Of a DNA stretch of 64,000 nt, positions 59,394 through 64,000 are shown one piece after another. Every line of letters begins with the position of its first letter. Position 1 is the stretch's first letter. The notes beneath the pieces were generated by a model. That model was not told the DNA's origin, made no database searches, and saw only the letters and a program-made list of their open reading frames with translations. Position numbers and translations under genes: made by a program. Source of the DNA: Staphylococcus roterodami (GTDB lineage: Bacteria > Bacillota > Bacilli > Staphylococcales > Staphylococcaceae); contig CP092781.1 in NCBI GenBank assembly GCA_022493055.1, positions 124,001 through 188,000 on the forward strand. The letters run 5' to 3'.

Positions 59394-60731
59394 ATAATTA
59401 CTTATTCAGAGTCATTTAAGTCGTTGTATCATAAGGCATTTTATAGGGTTATTATTTCGGTATTAAGCTTGCCGATATTTTTATATGCGGTGATTGGTTT
59501 TGCTTTTTCAACTAAGAGAAAAAATTTTTACGCTAACAATTCTGAAATTTCAGAAATCGAACAGGCGTTACAACAAAAATATAAATATTTGTCTCAGAAA
59601 AAGTCATCCACACAAATACATAGAGAAGCAATCAAAATAATTAAGGGACAAAGTTCTAATACGAATACTCAGAACATTGAGCAAGCACATTTTTCAGCAT
59701 ACTTTGAAAAGATATTATTTCATAAGTTCATCATTATCAAAGTAATATTGGCTTTACCAATGTTTATTGTGCTGACATTTTATTTACAGCCATTAGTTAA
59801 GTATATTTTCGAACGCGTCATTATGGCTGTAATTGTTATTATTGGTGTAATCATTAGTGTCTTTACAATTTTATATTTTTCACCACTTGATGCGGCATAT
59901 AGCATATTGGGACAAAATGCTACAAAAGCACAAATACATCAATTTAATGTATTGCATCACCTTAATGAACCTTATTTTATTCAATTGTGGGATACCATTA
60001 AAGGCGTCTTTACATTTGATTTAGGCACAACATACAAAGGGAATGAAGTTGTGACGAAAGCAGTTGGCGAGAGAATCCCAATTACTATTCTTATCACAGT
60101 ATTAGCGTTAATTGTGGCATTATTTATTGCGATACCGGTGGGGATTATAAGTGCGATGAAGAGAAATAGTTGGCTTGATATCACATTGATGACAATTGCA
60201 TTAATTGGGCTATCAATTCCAAGTTTCTGGCAAGGACTATTATTTATTTTAGCCTTCTCATTGAAATTAGATATTTTGCCACCATCTTATATGCCAGAAC
60301 ATCCTATATCACTGATTTTGCCTGTGCTCGTCATTGGAACAAGCATTGCTGCTTCGATTACACGTATGACAAGGTCTTCGGTTCTTGAAGTTATGCGCAG
60401 TGATTATGTATTAACCGCTTATGCAAAAGGACTATCAACAACACAAGTTGTGATTAAGCATATTTTAAAAAATGCGATTGTTCCAATTGTGACGCTAGTC
60501 GGTCTATTAGTAGCAGAGTTACTTGGTGGCTCTGCTGTTACAGAACAAGTATTTAACATTAATGGTATCGGTCGTTATATTGTTCAAAAACAACTTATAC
60601 CTGATATCCCAGCAGTCATGGGTGGAGTTGTATATATATCAATTGTTATTTCATTATCAAATTTAATCATTGATGTTTTTTATACACTTATTGATCCAAA
60701 ATTACGTAGTGAAATCAACGAAAGGAAGTGA
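59394..60731 (+). CDS. gisB: Glutathione import permease GisB (DppB-like), non-canonical start
   Basis: About 446 residues. The C-terminal 310 residues are a standard DppB-type permease (VIMAVIVIIGVIISVFTILYFSP; EAA-like loop YVLTAYAKGLSTTQVVIKHIL). They are preceded by an unusual extension of about 130 residues with two hydrophobic helices and a polar middle (about residues 30-95). AAGGAG (59380-59385) is the only good ribosome site, yet the codons at suitable distance are ATC 59391, ATA 59394 and ATT 59397; the GTG at 59385 lies inside the site. I give ATA 59394 provisionally. The stop overlaps the gisC region. Confidence 0.75.
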   Translation: MITYSESFKSLYHKAFYRVIISVLSLPIFLYAVIGFAFSTKRKNFYANNSEISEIEQALQQKYKYLSQKKSSTQIHREAIKIIKGQSSNTNTQNIEQAHFSAYFEKILFHKFIIIKVILALPMFIVLTFYLQPLVKYIFERVIMAVIVIIGVIISVFTILYFSPLDAAYSILGQNATKAQIHQFNVLHHLNEPYFIQLWDTIKGVFTFDLGTTYKGNEVVTKAVGERIPITILITVLALIVALFIAIPVGIISAMKRNSWLDITLMTIALIGLSIPSFWQGLLFILAFSLKLDILPPSYMPEHPISLILPVLVIGTSIAASITRMTRSSVLEVMRSDYVLTAYAKGLSTTQVVIKHILKNAIVPIVTLVGLLVAELLGGSAVTEQVFNINGIGRYIVQKQLIPDIPAVMGGVVYISIVISLSNLIIDVFYTLIDPKLRSEINERK

Positions 60732-60736
60732 GGCAT

Positions 60737-61900
60737 ATGGCACAACTTAATTCAAAGATAGCTTCCTTAAAATTATTCGCAAGTTACGCCATAGCAACAT
60801 ATATTTTAGTCATAATAACAAGTGCTTTAAACATTTTTAAGGGCTATGTAGCTGATACATTTTATATTGCTGAAACATTGTTGATTATATTAACTATTGC
60901 ATTAATTATTATTGTATTAACTGAATCAAATTGGAAAAGTCGAGTTGTATGGCGTCGTTTCATTGAAGTGTTGTTAATGTTGATGACTTTAACAGGGAAT
61001 GTATTCACTTTATTAATGTTTGTAAGTGTTAGACGTTATCAACGTACATCGCAAATACATAGTTATAACGGTTGGGAAGCATTTATACGAAAAATTACTA
61101 AACATCGTATAGCTATTATCGGATTACTGATTTTAGTCTACATGCTGACATTATCAATCGTGTCACAATTTACATTTGATACGACGTTGGCTACTAAAAA
61201 TCAGTTCAATGCACTGTTACATGCACCAAGTCTAGAATACCCATTTGGTACTGATGACTTTGGTAGAGATTTATTTACACGCGTAGTAGTAGGTACGAAG
61301 CTAACATTTTCAATATCAATTGTTTCTGTGATAATTGCAGTTATTTTTGGTGTGTTACTAGGCACATTAGCCGGATACTTCAACCATATTGATAATTTAG
61401 TGATGCGTATTTTAGATATCGTGTTTGCAATTCCTTCATTACTCTTAGCGGTGGCAATTATCGCATCGTTTGGTGCAAGTATTCCAAATTTAATTATTGC
61501 TTTAAGCATTGGTAATATACCATCGTTTGCACGGACGATGCGTGCGAGTGTCTTAGAGATTAAGCGTATGGAATATGTAGATGCAGCACGTATTACAGGA
61601 GAAAATACTTGGAACATCATATGGCGGTATATTTTACCGAATGCGATTGCGCCAATGATTGTACGCTTTTCATTAAATATAGGTGTAGTTGTATTAACAA
61701 CAAGTAGTTTAAGTTTCTTAGGACTTGGCGTTGCGCCTGACGTAGCGGAATGGGGGAACATTTTACGTACCGGTAGTAACTATTTAGAAACACATAGTAA
61801 TCTGGCGATTGTACCAGGTATTTGTATTATGTTTGTCGTTTTAGCATTCAATTTTATAGGTGATGCAGTGCGAGATGCACTAGATCCAAGAATTCATTAA
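60737..61900 (+). CDS. gisC: Glutathione import permease GisC (DppC-like)
   Basis: 387 residues. Residues about 115-387 are a DppC-type permease: HRIAIIGLLILVYML, HAPSLEYPFGTDDFGRDLFTRV, and the coupling loop RMEYVDAARITGENTWNIIW. The N-terminal 110 residues add three hydrophobic helices, so, like GisB, it is longer than the usual 290-300 residues. ATG 60737 has AAGGAAG 8 bases upstream; a GTG at 60728 is less likely. Pairs with GisB in the membrane. Confidence 0.87.
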   Translation: MAQLNSKIASLKLFASYAIATYILVIITSALNIFKGYVADTFYIAETLLIILTIALIIIVLTESNWKSRVVWRRFIEVLLMLMTLTGNVFTLLMFVSVRRYQRTSQIHSYNGWEAFIRKITKHRIAIIGLLILVYMLTLSIVSQFTFDTTLATKNQFNALLHAPSLEYPFGTDDFGRDLFTRVVVGTKLTFSISIVSVIIAVIFGVLLGTLAGYFNHIDNLVMRILDIVFAIPSLLLAVAIIASFGASIPNLIIALSIGNIPSFARTMRASVLEIKRMEYVDAARITGENTWNIIWRYILPNAIAPMIVRFSLNIGVVVLTTSSLSFLGLGVAPDVAEWGNILRTGSNYLETHSNLAIVPGICIMFVVLAFNFIGDAVRDALDPRIH

Positions 61901-61916
61901 AAAGGTAGGGATAGAT

Positions 61917-63692
61917 GTGAAAAGAATCATTAGTATCGCAATTATAGTGTTAGCGTTGGTATTAAGTGGTTGTGGTGTCCCTACAAAATCAGAAGTAGCT
62001 CAGAAGTCATCGAAAGTTGAGGTAAAAGGTGAGCGACCGACGATACATTTCCTAGGACAAGCAAGTTATGAGAATGAAATGAATATTGTTAAAGATCAGT
62101 TGGAAAATGCAGGATTTAACGTCAAGATGAATATTCAACCAGATTATGGTAGTTATCGCACGCAACGTCAAGCTGGTAATTATGATATTCAAATCGATGA
62201 CTGGATGACAGTGTTTGGAGATCCTAACTATGCTATGACAGCATTGTTTAGTTCTACAGGATCAAATAGTTTATTAAAAGATAAGCATGTGGACCAGTTG
62301 TTAAATAAAGCTTCTACTCAAAATGAAGTAGATGTAAAATCAACATATAAACAAATTGAAGATGAAGTTGTCTTTGATAAAGGATATATGGCACCATTAT
62401 ATGGATCCAAAAAGAATTTAGTATATGACAATAAAGTGTTGGATAAAAATAGTGTTGGATTACCAAATTCACGTGCATTAATATGGCAACAATTTGACTA
62501 TAACAATAGTAAAGAACGAGATACACGTCCACTTGTCATGACGCAACAAGACGGTGAAATTCCAACATTGGACCCAATACGTTCGATTGCGCCATCGGTA
62601 TATTCAATTAATATGAATATGTATACAAGGTTATTGCTTTTAGATGAAAATGACCACTTAACAACGAAAGGTTCATTGAGTCGTGATTACGCTGTGAATA
62701 AAGATAATAAAGCATTTTATTTTTTACTTAGAGATGATGATTATTTTGCGAAAGTGGTTAATGGCGAAGCACGTAATACAGGTGAACGTGTGTCGGCTGA
62801 AGATGTTAAATTTTCTTTAGATAGGGCACGTGATAAAAAGTCTGTGCCTAACAATAATACGTACAATATGCATAAGCATATTAATGATATCAAGGTATTA
62901 ACTGATGCAGATATTGATCAGTTGCGTAAAGAGAAAGATAAAGATGATAAATCAATCTATGACAAGCTGATTAAAGCATATAACGTCAAATCATTAACAA
63001 CAGATGGTCAAAAAGTAAATAACAAAGATGGTATTTATCAAATTGTTAAAATTACAACCGATCAATCGATGCCTCGAGAAGTGAATTATTTAACACATTC
63101 TTCGGCTGGTATTTTATCTAAAAAATTTGTTACTGAAGTAAATCGTCAATATCCAAAGGGCTATGGTGATAGCAGTACTCTTCCTGCTACTTCAGATGGG
63201 AAAAATGCGCTGTATGCAAGTGGTGCATACATTTTGACACAGAAAAATACTTACCAAGCAGAGTTTCAACGTAACCCTGGATTCAACGAAACAGAACAAG
63301 GTAGCTATAGTCCAGCAAAAATTAAAAACATCACATTGAAATTTAATGGTGATCCTAATAATGCATTGTCAGAACTTAGAAACCATTCAATTGATATGTT
63401 GGCAGATGTGAATCAAAAACATTTTGATTTAATTAAGTCAGATAAAAATTTAAGCATTATACGTAAAAATGGACGTAAGTCAGTCTTTTTAATGCTAAAT
63501 ATTAAAAAAGGTATATTTAAGACACATCCAAACTTGAGACAAGCAGTTGTGAATGCGATAGATCAGGATCAATTTATTAAGTTTTATCGTGGCGATAAAT
63601 TTAAAATTGCATCACCAATTACACCGCTTGTCGATACTGGTAATGTGCAACGTCAAGATCTAGAAAAAGTTGAGAAAGCCATTAATCAATAA
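61917..63692 (+). CDS. gisD: Glutathione-binding lipoprotein GisD (RGD-containing lipoprotein)
   Basis: 591 residues, SBP_bac_5 family. Signal peptide MKRIISIAIIVLALVLSGC has the lipobox VLSGC with Cys at about 19. The mature domain contains GEIPTLDPIRSIAPS and GERVSAEDVKFSLDRA, typical of Opp/Dpp binding proteins. Part of the N-terminal half (residues 45-180) looks like a displaced C-terminal SBP lobe (DIQIDDWMTVFGDPNYAM; QIEDEVVFDKGYMAPLY), so the domain order may be circularly permuted. An RGD triplet occurs in FYRGDKF near residue 560. GTG start with AGGTAGGG. Confidence 0.87.
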   Translation: MKRIISIAIIVLALVLSGCGVPTKSEVAQKSSKVEVKGERPTIHFLGQASYENEMNIVKDQLENAGFNVKMNIQPDYGSYRTQRQAGNYDIQIDDWMTVFGDPNYAMTALFSSTGSNSLLKDKHVDQLLNKASTQNEVDVKSTYKQIEDEVVFDKGYMAPLYGSKKNLVYDNKVLDKNSVGLPNSRALIWQQFDYNNSKERDTRPLVMTQQDGEIPTLDPIRSIAPSVYSINMNMYTRLLLLDENDHLTTKGSLSRDYAVNKDNKAFYFLLRDDDYFAKVVNGEARNTGERVSAEDVKFSLDRARDKKSVPNNNTYNMHKHINDIKVLTDADIDQLRKEKDKDDKSIYDKLIKAYNVKSLTTDGQKVNNKDGIYQIVKITTDQSMPREVNYLTHSSAGILSKKFVTEVNRQYPKGYGDSSTLPATSDGKNALYASGAYILTQKNTYQAEFQRNPGFNETEQGSYSPAKIKNITLKFNGDPNNALSELRNHSIDMLADVNQKHFDLIKSDKNLSIIRKNGRKSVFLMLNIKKGIFKTHPNLRQAVVNAIDQDQFIKFYRGDKFKIASPITPLVDTGNVQRQDLEKVEKAINQ

Positions 63693-63728
63693 TATTTTAA
63701 TGATTTAAAGAAAGTAGGAGGATAAAAT

Positions 63729-64000
63729 ATGGTCATTAACTTAAATAATAAACAGAAAACAACATCTAAAGAAGGGTTAATTTCCGTGTCTCATCCTCTT
63801 GCGGCTAAAATTGGTAAGGATGTATTAGATAAAGGCGGCAATGCCATGGATGCAGTCATTGCGATTCAACTTGCACTGAATGTTGTAGAACCATTTGCAT
63901 CAGGTTTAGGTGGTGGCGGGTACTTGTTATATTATGAGCAAAGTACAGGCAGTATAACTGCATTTGATGCGCGTGAGACAGCGCCCGCACATGTAGATAA
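63729..64000 (+). CDS. ggt: Gamma-glutamyltransferase Ggt (3' truncated by the window)
   Basis: The first 90 residues are present. VSHPLAAKIGKDVLDKGGNAMDAVIAIQLALNVVEP and SGLGGGGYLLYYE match the large subunit of gamma-glutamyltranspeptidases. The enzyme cleaves the gamma-glutamyl bond of glutathione so that cysteinylglycine can be used as sulfur source; in the gis system it works with the importer. No signal peptide is visible, in line with a cytoplasmic role. AGTAGGAGG precedes ATG. Confidence 0.93.
   Translation, partial: MVINLNNKQKTTSKEGLISVSHPLAAKIGKDVLDKGGNAMDAVIAIQLALNVVEPFASGLGGGGYLLYYEQSTGSITAFDARETAPAHVD

Noticed and set aside
61201..61761. 186-residue minus-strand frame inside gisC
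   Set aside because: Antisense shadow of a well-defined permease; no start signal and no family resemblance.

Overview
The window is a chromosomal segment from the Staphylococcus aureus complex. Evidence is the AT-rich sequence, the type 8 capsule gene order, IsdI, the aureusimine NRPS, the murQ operon and a solitary hsdR. IsdI differs at several positions from the S. aureus protein as I remember it, so S. argenteus, S. schweitzeri or a divergent S. aureus lineage are all possible. No rRNA, tRNA, CRISPR array, prophage or intact insertion sequence is visible.

Region 1 (1-11400) is the 3' two thirds of the capsule operon, capF (5' truncated) to capP. The serotype block runs glycosyltransferase, polymerase, O-acetyltransferase, flippase, which is the cap8 order. 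CapF/G make UDP-L-FucNAc, CapN completes UDP-D-FucNAc, and CapP/O make UDP-ManNAcA. CapM, CapL and CapH build the lipid-linked trisaccharide; CapK, CapI and CapJ export, polymerise and acetylate it.

Region 2 (11400-23730) is metabolic and transport core: isdI haem oxygenase behind a DUF454 membrane protein, aldA, a CDF cation exporter, small hypotheticals, a sulfonate/nitrate-type ABC transporter operon ending in an acyl-CoA-dehydrogenase-like flavoprotein, a gene under a Fur-family-like box, fdh and an MFS transporter.

Region 3 (23730-32450) is the aureusimine locus ausA-ausB. ausA carries an in-frame TAA in its first adenylation domain and a 36-nt tandem repeat inside the second.

Region 4 (32450-51400) holds a YagU-like protein, argDCJB arginine biosynthesis, a divergent amidohydrolase/TetR pair with a palindromic operator candidate, brnQ with a CodY-like box, an isochorismatase-like hydrolase, ipdC, ptsG with a GlcT-type antiterminator leader, and mupG-murQ-murP-murR for recycling of MurNAc sugars.

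Region 5 (51400-57700) is the most interesting part. It has the Sau1-type hsdR without hsdM/hsdS, followed by a three-gene cassette: an sce7726-family nuclease-like protein, an sce7725-family protein, and a HEPN/RES-N-terminal plus RES-domain protein. The cassette lies between two near-identical terminator hairpins exactly 3,100 nt apart and looks like an inserted defence or toxin-type module.

Region 6 (57700-64000) is the glutathione import system: gisA on the minus strand, then gisB-gisC-gisD and the start of ggt.
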